Shown here piece after piece: positions 35,577 through 44,017 of a DNA stretch of 64,000 bases. The position numbers were made by a program, and so were the translations under genes. Origin of the DNA: Glacieibacterium sp965200405 (GTDB taxonomy: Bacteria > Pseudomonadota > Alphaproteobacteria > Sphingomonadales > Sphingomonadaceae); the NCBI RefSeq assembly GCF_965200405.1, contig NZ_OZ241356.1, positions 930,001-994,000 of the forward strand. Direction: 5' to 3'. Within the stretch, counting starts at the first letter, position 1. Every line of letters starts with the position of its first letter. The notes beneath the pieces were generated by a model. That model searched no databases. It was given only the letters and a program-made list of their open reading frames with translations, and had not been told where the DNA came from.

Positions 35577-36056
35577 CTATTTGAGCAGCACGCCGCTCTC
35601 CGTCGTCGGGTGCGGCGAGAAGTCGGCCATGGTCATGAACACCGACTCGACCTTGGCGAGGAGCTTGCCATCGACCTCGCTGGCGGCGGCGGCGGCCTGC
35701 CATTCCGGATCGGCGCGGAACGCGACCCATGATGCGTCGCGGGCCGCCTTGCTCGGATAGGCGAGGATGTAGACCAGCACGCCGTCGCCGCCGTCTTCCT
35801 TCAGCCAGAAGCCGACCTTGGTCATGCCATGCTTGTCGAACAGCCTGAGCGCGTGGTCACGGAAGCGCGTCTTGAGCGTCTCGAGCTTGCCCGGGTTGGC
35901 GTAGTAGGTCCGCATCTCGTAAAAGCTCAGGCTCGATTTCGCCGGTGCCGGCGCCGCCTGCGCGGGCGCGAGAAGCGACGAGATCGCCAGCCCCGCAGCG
36001 AGGATCAACGCCCAGCTCGACGCCTTGCGGCCGGGCTTTTCCGGGGTGATCGCCAT
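35577..36056 (-). CDS. NIPSNAP family protein, exported
   Basis: The 159-residue product has a signal peptide (ALILAAGLAISSLLAPAQAA) and one NIPSNAP domain. That domain starts FYEMRTYYANPGKLETLKTRFRDHALRLFDKHGM and continues with VGFWLKEDGG and VYILAYPSKAARDASW. These ferredoxin-like domains often form dimers; the molecular role is unknown. ATG 36056 follows GGAGAAG. About 180 bases upstream of it hold no gene. Confidence 0.88.
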   Translation of the reverse strand: MAITPEKPGRKASSWALILAAGLAISSLLAPAQAAPAPAKSSLSFYEMRTYYANPGKLETLKTRFRDHALRLFDKHGMTKVGFWLKEDGGDGVLVYILAYPSKAARDASWVAFRADPEWQAAAAASEVDGKLLAKVESVFMTMADFSPHPTTESGVLLK

Positions 36057-36238
36057 AAGTCTTCTCCTGCTATCCGGCAGACGCACTTGCGAGCACGTCG
36101 CCGACCGTTACGGCACGACCACGTCTGTGACAGGATGGCAGATCCAAATCCAGCCTGTTCGGCCCAGACCCCGGATCCGCTTGCTGGGTGATCGGACCGT
36201 CTCTGCCGCGGGGATCAACCGCTCGAAGGGCTGATCTC

Positions 36239-37108
36239 TCAGCGCGTCGGGGTCGGTGTCTCGCCCGAATAATCGTAGAAACCACGGCCGCTTTTCTTGC
36301 CGAACCAGCCGGCCTCGACGTATTTCACCAGCAGTGGTGCGGGGCGGTACTTGGGGTCGCCGGTGGCATCCTGCATGACGCGCATGATCGACAGCAGCGT
36401 GTCGAGCCCGACGAAATCGGCCAGCGTCAGCGGCCCCATCGGGTGGTTGGCGCCGAGCTTCAGGCCGGCATCGATGTCGAGGACCGAGCCGACGCCTTCC
36501 CCGAGCGCGAAGATCGCCTCGTTGAGCATCGGGCACAGGATGCGATTGACGATGAACGCCGGGGCGTCGGCGGCTTCGATCGCGGTCTTGCCGATCTTCG
36601 TGGCAAAGGCGTGCATCGCCGCCTTGGTCGCGTCGCTGGTCGCGAGACCCGGGATGATCTCGACCAGCGTCATCAAGGGTACGGGATTGAAAAAGTGCAG
36701 CCCGGTGAAGCGTTCCGGCCGATCGGTCGCCGCGGCCAGCCGGGTGATCGAGATCGAGGATGTGTTGGTCGCCAGCAGCGCGTCCGCTTTCAGGTGCGGC
36801 ACCAGCCCGGCGAAGATCTTGAGCTTGATCGGCTCGCTCTCGGTGGCCGCCTCGATGACCAGGTCGGCGGCGGCGAAGGCGGCGGAGTCGGTGGTGACGG
36901 TGATCCGCGCCAGTGCCGGGGTGACTGCGTCGGCAGCGACAATGCCCTTCGACACGCCGCGCCCGAGGTTCTTCTCGATGGTCCTGACCGCCGCTTGCGC
37001 CCGGTCGAGTGCGACGTCGGACAGGATGACGTCGTAGCCGGCCAGCGCCGCAACATGAGCGATGCCGTTGCCCATCAGGCCCGCACCGATGACGCCGATT
37101 ACCTGCAT
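36239..37108 (-). CDS. 3-hydroxybutyryl-CoA / 3-hydroxyacyl-CoA dehydrogenase
   Basis: The 289-residue enzyme has an N-terminal Rossmann domain, VIGVIGAGLMGNGIAHVAAL, and the catalytic histidine region GLHFFNPVPLMTLVEII. The C-terminal domain (about 185-285) contains FIVNRILCPMLNEAIF and HPMGPLTLADFVGLD. It oxidises 3-hydroxyacyl-CoA with NAD(P) in fatty-acid or PHB metabolism. It is the short, single-function form rather than the FadB fusion. The start codon is preceded by a perfect hairpin that includes the GGAG ribosome site. Upstream etfBA on the same strand would accept electrons from acyl-CoA dehydrogenases of the same pathway. Confidence 0.92.
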   Translation of the reverse strand: MQVIGVIGAGLMGNGIAHVAALAGYDVILSDVALDRAQAAVRTIEKNLGRGVSKGIVAADAVTPALARITVTTDSAAFAAADLVIEAATESEPIKLKIFAGLVPHLKADALLATNTSSISITRLAAATDRPERFTGLHFFNPVPLMTLVEIIPGLATSDATKAAMHAFATKIGKTAIEAADAPAFIVNRILCPMLNEAIFALGEGVGSVLDIDAGLKLGANHPMGPLTLADFVGLDTLLSIMRVMQDATGDPKYRPAPLLVKYVEAGWFGKKSGRGFYDYSGETPTPTR

Positions 37109-37110
37109 GT

Positions 37111-37136
37111 CCGCCGCTCCGTCCGTGGAGCGGCGG
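37111..37136 (-). promoter_or_regulatory. Perfect RBS-covering hairpin before the hydroxyacyl-CoA dehydrogenase gene
   Basis: On the minus strand CCGCCGCTCC - ACGGAC - GGAGCGGCGG forms a perfect 10-base stem ending two bases before the ATG. The only Shine-Dalgarno-like GGAG lies in the 3' arm, so it is sequestered when folded. No T-run follows, so it is not a standard terminator. Confidence 0.6.
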
Positions 37137-37172
37137 TTCTACACGTGCCGGCGAGCTTGGCCAGTGCCTGCG

Positions 37173-38639
37173 TCAGCAGGCGACGACCGGCTTGCGGCGG
37201 CGCATGGCGGCGCCGGTCAGTCCGAAGCCGCCGATCATCAGCATCCAGGTCGCAGGCTCCGGCACTGCCAGCGCAGCGGCGTCGGCACCGGTGACGGCAA
37301 AGCTGTAGACGTATGACGGCAGCAACGACTGGCCGACAGGGCAGACGCCACCGAAGGCGACCTGGCTGCTGGTGCCGGTGCCCTGGCCGGTGGTGCAGAT
37401 GTCGAACTGAACGCCGGCGCCGCTCTGGGTGACCGAGAAGTCGTTGTCGGTGGCCAGCAGCAGCGAGACGCCGCCGTCGATGTCGCGGCCGATGGTCAAG
37501 CCTTCGATCTTCTCGGCGACCGTGACGCCGGCGGCCTTCAGCGCGGCGTTGACGTCGAGGAACAGCGTCTTGGTGACCGCGGTGACGCCCGTGGGCAGGC
37601 CATTCGAGCCGGCGAGCGAGATGCCCGAGACGTCGGTCGCACCATTGAGGTCGATCAGGTAGATGCGCTTCGAGCCGATGGTGTTGATCGTGCCGTTGGG
37701 GTCATCAACGCCGATGCCGCGGTTGTCACGCTCGATGACCAGGAACTTGCCGTCCTTCAGCGCATAGATCGCCGAGACGCCGATCGAGCGGCCCTGGTTG
37801 GTCGCGGTGAAGTCGTTGGCAGTGCCGGGGATACGGTCGTTGATCGCATCGGTGTTCTCGAGGCGGTAGATGAACTGGCCGTTCGACTGGCCGGTGGCGA
37901 CGTCGAAGCTGACGATGCGGACGTTGCGGCTGCGGCGACCGTCGTTCTGGGCGCCTTCGTTGACCAGTGGATCCTGCAGGATGGCATAGGCGGTCTTGCC
38001 GTCGCGGCTGAGTGTCAGGCCTTCGAAACCGCGGTTGTCCTGGCGGCCGGTGACGATGTCGGGACGGCCGGCGACGTAGTCGACGGCGCCGCTCGACGTC
38101 CGGGGGACGATGTTGCCGGGCGTCGTGAAGGCGCGGACATAGCTGCCGTCGGCCTTGAACTCGTAGATCGACGGGCCGTACTCGTCGGAGACAAGGAAGT
38201 TGCCGTTGGCGCGGCGGACGAAGCCTTCCGAATCGAACGACTTGCCTAGCGTCGCGGCGTTGCCGCCGGGCAGCAGGCCGGGGTTGAGCCCTGAAAGCGG
38301 CTGGCCGTCGGGGCCCTTGAAGATGATCGTGCGCTGCTGCTGGAAGTTGCTGACCGCGCCGGTGGTGCTGTTCACGTCGAGCTTGAAAACGTTGACGCGC
38401 GGCGCGTAGTCGATGAGGCCGCCGCCGGGGCCGCGGTCGGTGATGCCGTAATATTCGTCGTTCGCCTTGTCGTAGAACAGGTCGGAGCCGAAGCTCAGGC
38501 GGCTGCCGTTCGGACCAGCGAGGCCCGACAGGTCGGAGGCTGCACCGGGCACCGTGAGGAACCCGCCATAGCTGATTTCGGCGAGTGCCGGAGCGGCGAG
38601 CGTGACGGCGGTGGCGGCGATAAGATAGCGTAGGCGCAT
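37173..38639 (-). CDS. Esterase-like activity of phytase family protein with PEP-CTERM anchor
   Basis: The 488-residue exported protein has a signal peptide (YLIAATAVTLAAPALA) and a beta-propeller-like domain of the phytase-esterase type. Visible motifs are YYGITDRGPGGG, NRGFEGLTLSRDGKTAYAILQDP, KFLVIERDNRGIG and KIEGLTIG. The C-terminus AVPEPATWMLMIGGFGLTGAAMRRRK is a PEP-CTERM sorting signal: PEP motif, membrane helix, basic tail. The protein should therefore be processed by an exosortase and retained at or released from the cell surface. No exosortase gene is in the window. Confidence 0.9.
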   Translation of the reverse strand: MRLRYLIAATAVTLAAPALAEISYGGFLTVPGAASDLSGLAGPNGSRLSFGSDLFYDKANDEYYGITDRGPGGGLIDYAPRVNVFKLDVNSTTGAVSNFQQQRTIIFKGPDGQPLSGLNPGLLPGGNAATLGKSFDSEGFVRRANGNFLVSDEYGPSIYEFKADGSYVRAFTTPGNIVPRTSSGAVDYVAGRPDIVTGRQDNRGFEGLTLSRDGKTAYAILQDPLVNEGAQNDGRRSRNVRIVSFDVATGQSNGQFIYRLENTDAINDRIPGTANDFTATNQGRSIGVSAIYALKDGKFLVIERDNRGIGVDDPNGTINTIGSKRIYLIDLNGATDVSGISLAGSNGLPTGVTAVTKTLFLDVNAALKAAGVTVAEKIEGLTIGRDIDGGVSLLLATDNDFSVTQSGAGVQFDICTTGQGTGTSSQVAFGGVCPVGQSLLPSYVYSFAVTGADAAALAVPEPATWMLMIGGFGLTGAAMRRRKPVVAC

Positions 38640-38642
38640 GGT

Positions 38643-38668
38643 GCTTCCCCTGTTCGGATAGGGGAAGC
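38643..38668 (-). promoter_or_regulatory. Perfect RBS-covering hairpin before the PEP-CTERM gene
   Basis: On the minus strand GCTTCCCCT - 8-base loop - AGGGGAAGC forms a 9-base perfect stem that ends three bases before the ATG. The Shine-Dalgarno AGGGGA is inside the 3' arm. This should repress translation unless opened by protein, RNA, temperature or coupling from etfA, 66 bases upstream. Confidence 0.6.
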
Positions 38669-38705
38669 GTTAACCATGCCTTGTTTCAGGACGATGACGG
38701 CGCGT

Positions 38706-39653
38706 TCAGCCCTTCGCCGCGAGGATCTTGGCGGTCAGTTCGGGGACCAGCGTGAACAGGTCGCCGACCAGGCCGACGTCGGCGACCTGGAAGATCGGGG
38801 CGTCGTCGTCCTTGTTGATCGCGACGATGATCTTGCTGTCCTTCATGCCGGCGAGGTGCTGGATCGCGCCGGAAATGCCGACCGCGACGTACAGTTCCGG
38901 AGCGACGATCTTGCCGGTCTGACCAACCTGATAGTCGTTGGGAACGTAGCCGGAGTCGACCGCGGCGCGGCTGGCACCGAGGCCGGCACCGAGTGCGTCG
39001 GCCAGCGGCTCCATGATGTCGTGGAACTTCTCGCCCGAGCCCAGCGCGCGGCCGCCGGAGACGATGATCTTGGCAGCAGTCAGCTCGGGGCGGGCGCTCT
39101 CGGTCAGCTCGGCGCCGACGAAGGTCGAGATACCGGCATCACCGGGACCGCCGACGTTTTCGATGGTGGCCGAACCACCCTCGCTCGCGGCCTTGGCGAA
39201 GGCAGTGCCGCGGACGGTCAGCACGATCTTGGCATCGCTCGACTTGACCGTGGCGATGGCGTTGCCGGCGTAGATCGGGCGGGTGAAGGTATCCGGACCC
39301 TCGACCGACAGGATCTCGCTGATCTGGCCGACGTCGAGCGCGGCGGCGACGCGCGGCGCGATATTCTTGCCGCGCGACGTGGCCGGCGCGACGAACGCGT
39401 CGTAGCCGGCCATCAACCCGGCGGCGAGCGGCGCGACATTCTCGGCCAGCGCATTGGCATAGGCGGGCTCGTCGGCCAGCAACACCTTCGACACACCGGC
39501 AACCTTGGCGGCGGCATCGGCTGCACCCTGCGCGTTCGAACCGGCGACGAGGATGTGAACCTCGCCTCCCAATTGCCCGGCGGCGGTGACGGCGGCGAGC
39601 GTCGCGTCCTTCAGCGTGGAATTGTCATGCTCGGCAAGAACCAGCGCGGTCAT
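38706..39653 (-). CDS. etfA: Electron transfer flavoprotein subunit alpha
   Basis: The 315-residue subunit has the C-terminal FAD-binding signature region: VSGGRALGSGEKF, GASRAAVDSGYVPNDYQVGQTGKIVAPELYVAVGISGAIQHLAGMKDSK and AINKDDDAPIFQVADVGLVGD. With EtfB it carries electrons from acyl-CoA and other dehydrogenases to ETF-ubiquinone oxidoreductase. Its ATG overlaps the etfB stop by four bases (ATGA), which ensures coupled synthesis. Confidence 0.96.
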   Translation of the reverse strand: MTALVLAEHDNSTLKDATLAAVTAAGQLGGEVHILVAGSNAQGAADAAAKVAGVSKVLLADEPAYANALAENVAPLAAGLMAGYDAFVAPATSRGKNIAPRVAAALDVGQISEILSVEGPDTFTRPIYAGNAIATVKSSDAKIVLTVRGTAFAKAASEGGSATIENVGGPGDAGISTFVGAELTESARPELTAAKIIVSGGRALGSGEKFHDIMEPLADALGAGLGASRAAVDSGYVPNDYQVGQTGKIVAPELYVAVGISGAIQHLAGMKDSKIIVAINKDDDAPIFQVADVGLVGDLFTLVPELTAKILAAKG

Positions 39654-40399
39654 CCGAAAACTCCCAATACCTTGAGCTTGTCGACCAGTTCGTCGACTGT
39701 CTTGACCTTGACGCCGGCGGTGCGCTTCGACGGCTCGACGACCTTCAGCACGGTCAGGCGCGGCGTCGGGTCGACGCCGTAATCGGCAGGCGTCTTGCTG
39801 TCGATCTTCTTGGCCTTGGCCTTCATGATGTTGGGCAGCGAGGCATAGCGCGGCTCGTTGAGGCGCAGGTCGGTGGTGACGACGGCGGGCAGCTTGAGCT
39901 CGACCGTCTCGGAACCGCCGTCGACTTCGCGCGCCACGGTGACCGAGCCTTCGCCGGCTGTGACCTTGGAGGCGAACGTGCCCTGCGGCCAGCCGAGCAA
40001 GCCGCTGAGCATCTGGCCGGTCTGGTTGGCGTCGTCGTCGATCGCCTGCTTGCCGAGGATGATCAGGCCGGGCTGCTCCTCCTTGGCGATCGCGGCGAGG
40101 ATCTTGGCGACCATCAGGGACTCGGTCGGCTGGTCGGTGACGACCAGGATGCCGCGGTCGGCGCCCATCGCCAGCGCGGTGCGGATGGTCTCCTGCGACT
40201 GCTGCACGCCGATCGAAACCGCGACGATCTCGGTGACGATGCCCTTTTCCTTGAGGCGGATGGCTTCTTCGACGGCGATCTCGTCGAAGGGGTTCATGCT
40301 CATCTTGACGTTGGCGAGCTCGACGCCGGTGCCGTCGGACTTGACGCGGACCTTGACGTTGTAATCGACGACCCGCTTGACGGGCACCAGCACTTTCAT
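39650..40399 (-). CDS. etfB: Electron transfer flavoprotein subunit beta
   Basis: From ATG 40399 the subunit is 249 residues and starts MKVLVPVKRVVDYNVKVRV. It has the AMP-binding/ETF-beta signature VELANVKMSMNPFDEIAVEEAIRLKEKG and the recognition-loop region LNEPRYASLPNIMKAKAK. Upstream start choices add unconserved residues. GGAG lies ten bases before the ATG, and a near-consensus promoter lies about 100 bases upstream. First gene of etfBA. Confidence 0.96.
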   Translation of the reverse strand: MKVLVPVKRVVDYNVKVRVKSDGTGVELANVKMSMNPFDEIAVEEAIRLKEKGIVTEIVAVSIGVQQSQETIRTALAMGADRGILVVTDQPTESLMVAKILAAIAKEEQPGLIILGKQAIDDDANQTGQMLSGLLGWPQGTFASKVTAGEGSVTVAREVDGGSETVELKLPAVVTTDLRLNEPRYASLPNIMKAKAKKIDSKTPADYGVDPTPRLTVLKVVEPSKRTAGVKVKTVDELVDKLKVLGVFG

Positions 40400-40500
40400 C
40401 GTGACGAAACTCCGGATTATGTGCGGGTCGGATTGGCGCAAGTTGCCGTTTCCGTCAACCTCGGCGGTGCCGGAGCGGTATCTGGATCAGCGGAACCGAA

Positions 40501-40529
40501 GTTATAACCTTTCTGGTTTACAATGTCAA
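40501..40529 (-). promoter_or_regulatory. Sigma-70 promoter for etfBA
   Basis: On the minus strand TTGACA (40524-40529) and TATAAC (40501-40506) are separated by exactly 17 bases: 11 of 12 consensus positions. Predicted start is near 40494, which leaves a ~95-base 5' leader before etfB. The local DNA is visibly more AT-rich than its surroundings. Confidence 0.8.
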
Positions 40530-40629
40530 TCCTGATGAACCAGAGCTTAGTCCAGGCCGTATACTTTGCGCCGTTGTCTCGGCTAAGTCGTTGCAGACAA
40601 TAGCGAAAAACGCCGGGCCGGTGTCTGGA

Positions 40630-41595
40630 TCAAGGTTCGCCGGCAGCAGGGGCGACGCGCCACAGGTGCAGGCCGAAAAGTCCGGCGGGGTCGATCCAGC
40701 CGGCGATCGGAGTCCAGCCGCCGGCGCGAGCCAGCAGGCGGGCCTCGTCGAAGGTCCATTTGTAGCTGTTCTCGGTGTGGATGGTCTCGCCTTGCGTCAT
40801 CGTGAAGCGCTGGCCGAGCACCTCGAAGGCGAGGTCGCGCTGGGCTTCGAGGTGCATCTCGACGCGACCGGCATCGCCGTTCCACCGGGCGCGGTGGCGG
40901 AAGGCCGACGCATCGACGGTGCCGCCGAGCTCGCGGTTGATGCGCGCCAGCAGGTTCATGTTGAACGCCGCGGTGACGCCCGCCTTGTCGTCATAGGCGG
41001 CCTCGAGGACGTGGCGGTCCTTGCGCAGGTCGAGGCCGATGACCAGCCAGGTGTCGTCGCCCAAGGTCGCGGCAAAGGCGCGCAACAGGTCGACGGCGGA
41101 GGCGGGCGCGGCGTTGCCCAAGGTCGAGCCGGGGAAGAAGCCGAGCATCGGCTGGCCCGCGACCTGCGCGGGCAGGCGCAGCGGCCGGGTGAAATCGCCC
41201 GCCAGCGGCAGCACCGACAGGCCCGGAAAATCCGCGGCCAGGGTGCCGGCGGATTCGGTCAGGAAGTCGGCGGAGATGTCGATCGGCACATAGGCGGCGG
41301 GGGCGACGGCGCGGAGCAGCAGCGGCGTCTTGACGGAGGAGCCGGAGCCGAACTCGACGACGATGCGCCCGGCGCCGACGCGGGTGGCGATCTCGCCGGC
41401 ATGGACGCCCAGCAGGCCGATCTCGGTGCGGGTCGGATAGTATTCGGGCAGTTCGGTGATCTGTTCGAACAGCTCCGAGCCGGCATTGTCGTAGAAATAG
41501 CGCGCCGGCACGACTTTCGGGGTCTGCGCCAGCCCGGCGAGGACAGCGGCGCCGAAGGCGTCGGGGGGCGACGCAACGAGCGGTCTGGATGCCAT
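40630..41595 (-). CDS. egtD: L-histidine N(alpha)-methyltransferase (ergothioneine biosynthesis)
   Basis: The 321-residue enzyme trimethylates histidine to hercynine with S-adenosylmethionine. Characteristic features are PARYFYDNAGSELFEQITELPEYYPTRTE near the N-terminus, the SAM-binding VVEFGSGSSVKTPLLL, and GFFPGSTLGN. The C-terminal half has AFNMNLLARINRELGG, FRHRARWN and IHTENSYKW. The ATG overlaps the egtB stop as TGATG, so the two are one operon. No egtA, egtC or egtE gene is present; in most bacteria EgtB and EgtD are the constant core. Confidence 0.95.
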   Translation of the reverse strand: MASRPLVASPPDAFGAAVLAGLAQTPKVVPARYFYDNAGSELFEQITELPEYYPTRTEIGLLGVHAGEIATRVGAGRIVVEFGSGSSVKTPLLLRAVAPAAYVPIDISADFLTESAGTLAADFPGLSVLPLAGDFTRPLRLPAQVAGQPMLGFFPGSTLGNAAPASAVDLLRAFAATLGDDTWLVIGLDLRKDRHVLEAAYDDKAGVTAAFNMNLLARINRELGGTVDASAFRHRARWNGDAGRVEMHLEAQRDLAFEVLGQRFTMTQGETIHTENSYKWTFDEARLLARAGGWTPIAGWIDPAGLFGLHLWRVAPAAGEP

Positions 41596-42941
41596 CACAG
41601 GTCCTTGGCGAGCCGAACGCCGGTGAACTGCCAGCGCTGGTGGGGATAGAAGAAATTCCGCGTCGTGGCGCGCGAGCTGCCGCGCGGCGTCGCGCACGAG
41701 GCGCCCTTGAGGACCATCTGGCCGCTCATGAACTTGCCATTATACTCACCGACGGCGCCGGGGGCGGGGCGGAAGCCGGGATAGGGCAGGAAGGCGCTGC
41801 CGGTCCATTGCCAGACGTCGCCGAACAGGCTGGTGCCGCCGACTGGTGCGATGTCGCCGGGGCCGTCGAGCTGGTTGCCCGCGTCCGGATCGGCGGCGGC
41901 GGCGGCGAACTCCCACTCGGTCTCGCTCGGCAGGCGGGCGCTGGCCCAGGTGGCGAAGGCGTCGGCCTCGTAGAAGCTGATGTGGGTGACCGGCGCCGCG
42001 GGATCGACGGGGCGGCGGCCGGCCAGGGTCATCGCGGTCCAGCCGGCGTCGCCGCTCTCCCAGTACGACGGTGCGACGATGCCCTCGCGCTTGACCCACG
42101 CAAGGCCGTCGGCGAGCCACAGCGACGCGGTGCGATAGCCGCCATCGGCGATGAACGCGGCCCAGTCGGCGTTGGTGACGCAGGTCGTGGCGAGCGCGAA
42201 AGGGCGCAGCAGCGCGTCATGCGCCGGGCCCTCGCAGTCGAAGGCGAAGCCGCGGCCGGCGTGGCCGACGCGGACGATGCCGCCGGGGTGTGAGGTCCAG
42301 CCGTGCGTTGTTGCGGAGAGTTGGGGTGATGGGCCCCGGCCTTCGCCGGGGTGACGGGTTGAGGGGTCGGCTTGAACTACAGAGCGCCCGTCATCCCGGC
42401 GCATGCCGGGACCCATCACCCCGGATTTCGGAGTTGCGACGTCATACGCCGCAGGCTCCAACGGATTCTGCGCGAACAGGTGAAGCAGGTCGGTGACCAG
42501 CAGCTCCTGATGCTGCATCTCGTGGTTGATCCCCAGCTCGATCAACTCGCGCGCCTCTAGGTCCAGCCCATCCCACGCCCCGGCCAGCGCCCCATCGACA
42601 TGCGCGCGCCAGGCACGGATGTCGTCGAGCGACGGCCGCGTCAGCATGCCCCGCCTATCCCGGGCGTGGCGCGGGCCGACGCTCTCGTAATAGCTGTTGA
42701 ACAGGAAGTCGTAGCGCTCGTCGAAGCGGCGGTAGCCCGGCACGCGGGGCAGTACGAACGTCTCCAGGAACCAGGTGGTGTGCGCCAAATGCCATTTCGC
42801 CGGCGAGGCGTCGGGCATCGACTGGGCGCTGGCGTCGGCGTCGGACAGCGGTGCCGCCAGCGCCAGCGACAGGGCGCGCGTCGCCTCGAACCGCTCGCGC
42901 AGCTCGTCCACGGCAGCCAGCCTTGCGACGCCTGCGGTCAA
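41595..42941 (-). CDS. egtB: Ergothioneine biosynthesis protein EgtB, with in-frame palindromic insertion
   Basis: This 448-residue non-heme iron sulfoxide synthase joins hercynine to a thiol donor. The N-terminal DinB-like domain supplies the iron histidines (WHLAHTTWFLETF and NHEMQHQELL). The C-terminal FGE-sulfatase domain includes EWEFAAAAADPDAGNQLDG, GDVWQWTGSAFLPYPGF and the final NFFYPHQRWQFTGVRLAKD. Between them, about residues 174-207 are encoded by a 100-base double hairpin absent from ordinary EgtB linkers. It reads GVMGPGMRRDD ... RHPGEGRGPSP and keeps the frame. The linker is variable in the family, so function is probably kept. Confidence 0.93.
   Translation of the reverse strand: MTAGVARLAAVDELRERFEATRALSLALAAPLSDADASAQSMPDASPAKWHLAHTTWFLETFVLPRVPGYRRFDERYDFLFNSYYESVGPRHARDRRGMLTRPSLDDIRAWRAHVDGALAGAWDGLDLEARELIELGINHEMQHQELLVTDLLHLFAQNPLEPAAYDVATPKSGVMGPGMRRDDGRSVVQADPSTRHPGEGRGPSPQLSATTHGWTSHPGGIVRVGHAGRGFAFDCEGPAHDALLRPFALATTCVTNADWAAFIADGGYRTASLWLADGLAWVKREGIVAPSYWESGDAGWTAMTLAGRRPVDPAAPVTHISFYEADAFATWASARLPSETEWEFAAAAADPDAGNQLDGPGDIAPVGGTSLFGDVWQWTGSAFLPYPGFRPAPGAVGEYNGKFMSGQMVLKGASCATPRGSSRATTRNFFYPHQRWQFTGVRLAKDL
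42323..42422. repeat. REP-like double palindrome inserted in frame within egtB
   Basis: Two small hairpins (CCCCGGC-CTTC-GCCGGGG at 42334-42351; CCCGGC-GCAT-GCCGGG at 42395-42410) face each other. They are enclosed by an outer inverted repeat with arms GGGGTGATGGGCCCCGGC (42323-42340) and its near-complement at 42405-42422, one mismatch in 18. The paired-hairpin structure matches REP/BIME-type elements. The flanking coding sequence reads straight through. Confidence 0.8.
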
Positions 42942-42983
42942 AACACGTCTCCACCGCCCCGGGCTTGTTACCCGTAAGCGTCC

Positions 42984-43535
42984 TTAGCGGCTGGCGCCCG
43001 GAACCCAGAGAATGTCGCCAAGCCCCCGGTTTTCGGCACGCGCCAACACGAACAAATGGTCCGACAATCGGTTAAGATACGCAATCGCCAGCGGGTTGAG
43101 TTGTTCCGTCGCAGCCGCCTCGACCGCCAGCCGCTCGGCCCGGCGGACCACGGTGCGCGCCAGGTGAAGCCAGGCGCTGGCCGGCGACCCGCCCGGCAGG
43201 ATGAACGAGGCCAGCGGCGCGAGATCGGCGTTCATCGCGTCGATCTCTTGCTCCAGCCGCTCGACCTGCCCGGCGGTGGCGCGCAGCGCATGGGCCACCT
43301 CGCCCGGCGTCGCCAGGTCGGCGCCGACGTCGAACAGCTCGTTCTGGATGCGCGCCAGCACCCGGTCGGTGTCGCCCGAGGTATGCAGCCGCGCGATGCC
43401 GATGACGCTGTTGGCCTCGTCGGCGGTGCCATAGGCGGCGACGCGCGGACTGGCCTTGGTCACCCGCGAGCCGTCGGCCAGCCCGGTGGTGCCGTCGTCG
43501 CCGGTGCGGGTATAGATCTTGTTGAGCTTGACCAT
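42984..43535 (-). CDS. Cob(I)yrinic acid a,c-diamide adenosyltransferase, PduO type
   Basis: The 183-residue enzyme adenosylates cob(I)alamin. It begins with the PduO ATP-binding signature KIYTRTGDDGTTGLADG, then AYGTADEANSVIGIA. The C-terminal helix RTVVRRAERLAVEAA carries the conserved RRAE, followed by AIAYLNRLSDHLFVLARAEN. It supports B12-dependent enzymes; none is in the window. Its ATG overlaps the stop of the small upstream membrane protein by one base (TGATG), so the two are likely coupled. Confidence 0.93.
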   Translation of the reverse strand: MVKLNKIYTRTGDDGTTGLADGSRVTKASPRVAAYGTADEANSVIGIARLHTSGDTDRVLARIQNELFDVGADLATPGEVAHALRATAGQVERLEQEIDAMNADLAPLASFILPGGSPASAWLHLARTVVRRAERLAVEAAATEQLNPLAIAYLNRLSDHLFVLARAENRGLGDILWVPGASR

Positions 43536-43744
43536 CAGTGACCGCTGCGCGCCAGCAGCACCAGGATGATGACGATCAGGATCGCGGCACCCTGGAAGGC
43601 GACGCGGTAGCTCATCAGCTTGTTCGACTGGACCCCGGTGATGTCCTTGCCGCGCGCCATCGTGATGACACCGCGCACCAGCATCGTCGCGGTCAGGATG
43701 ACGGCAACCACCAGCAGGACGATGAAGATCGGCGTAACGTTCAT
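43535..43744 (-). CDS. Small twin-transmembrane protein, HIG1-like
   Basis: The 69-residue protein has two membrane helices (about 6-25 and 48-66) joined by a basic loop with the HIG1-type QSNKLMSYRVAFQG motif. Relatives are common in alphaproteobacteria and resemble mitochondrial Hig1/Rcf1 proteins, which associate with cytochrome oxidase. A respiratory accessory role is inferred only from that likeness. It is the first gene before the cobalamin adenosyltransferase, with a one-base overlap. Confidence 0.82.
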   Translation of the reverse strand: MNVTPIFIVLLVVAVILTATMLVRGVITMARGKDITGVQSNKLMSYRVAFQGAAILIVIILVLLARSGH

Positions 43745-44017
43745 GACTGTGTTCCGGCGCGACCGGCAGTGGCCGCAGGCACGTGATATGGGCCGGAACG
43801 GCCGCGGTTCAAAGAGGCGCCATCGTCGCGACGCTCATGCTGCGGCTATTCGGCACCGGACGCCACAAAATGTCGGCACTGTCATTCCATCGACACACGA
43901 ACTGTTGTATCTGCCGGAGCAGACGAGGATCGGCCGCCGACGGCGTACGGTTTTGAGTGCGACAGGGCCGACAATGTCCACGCGGTTGCTCCGGAAACAC
44001 GGGGAGCAGCGACGCGC

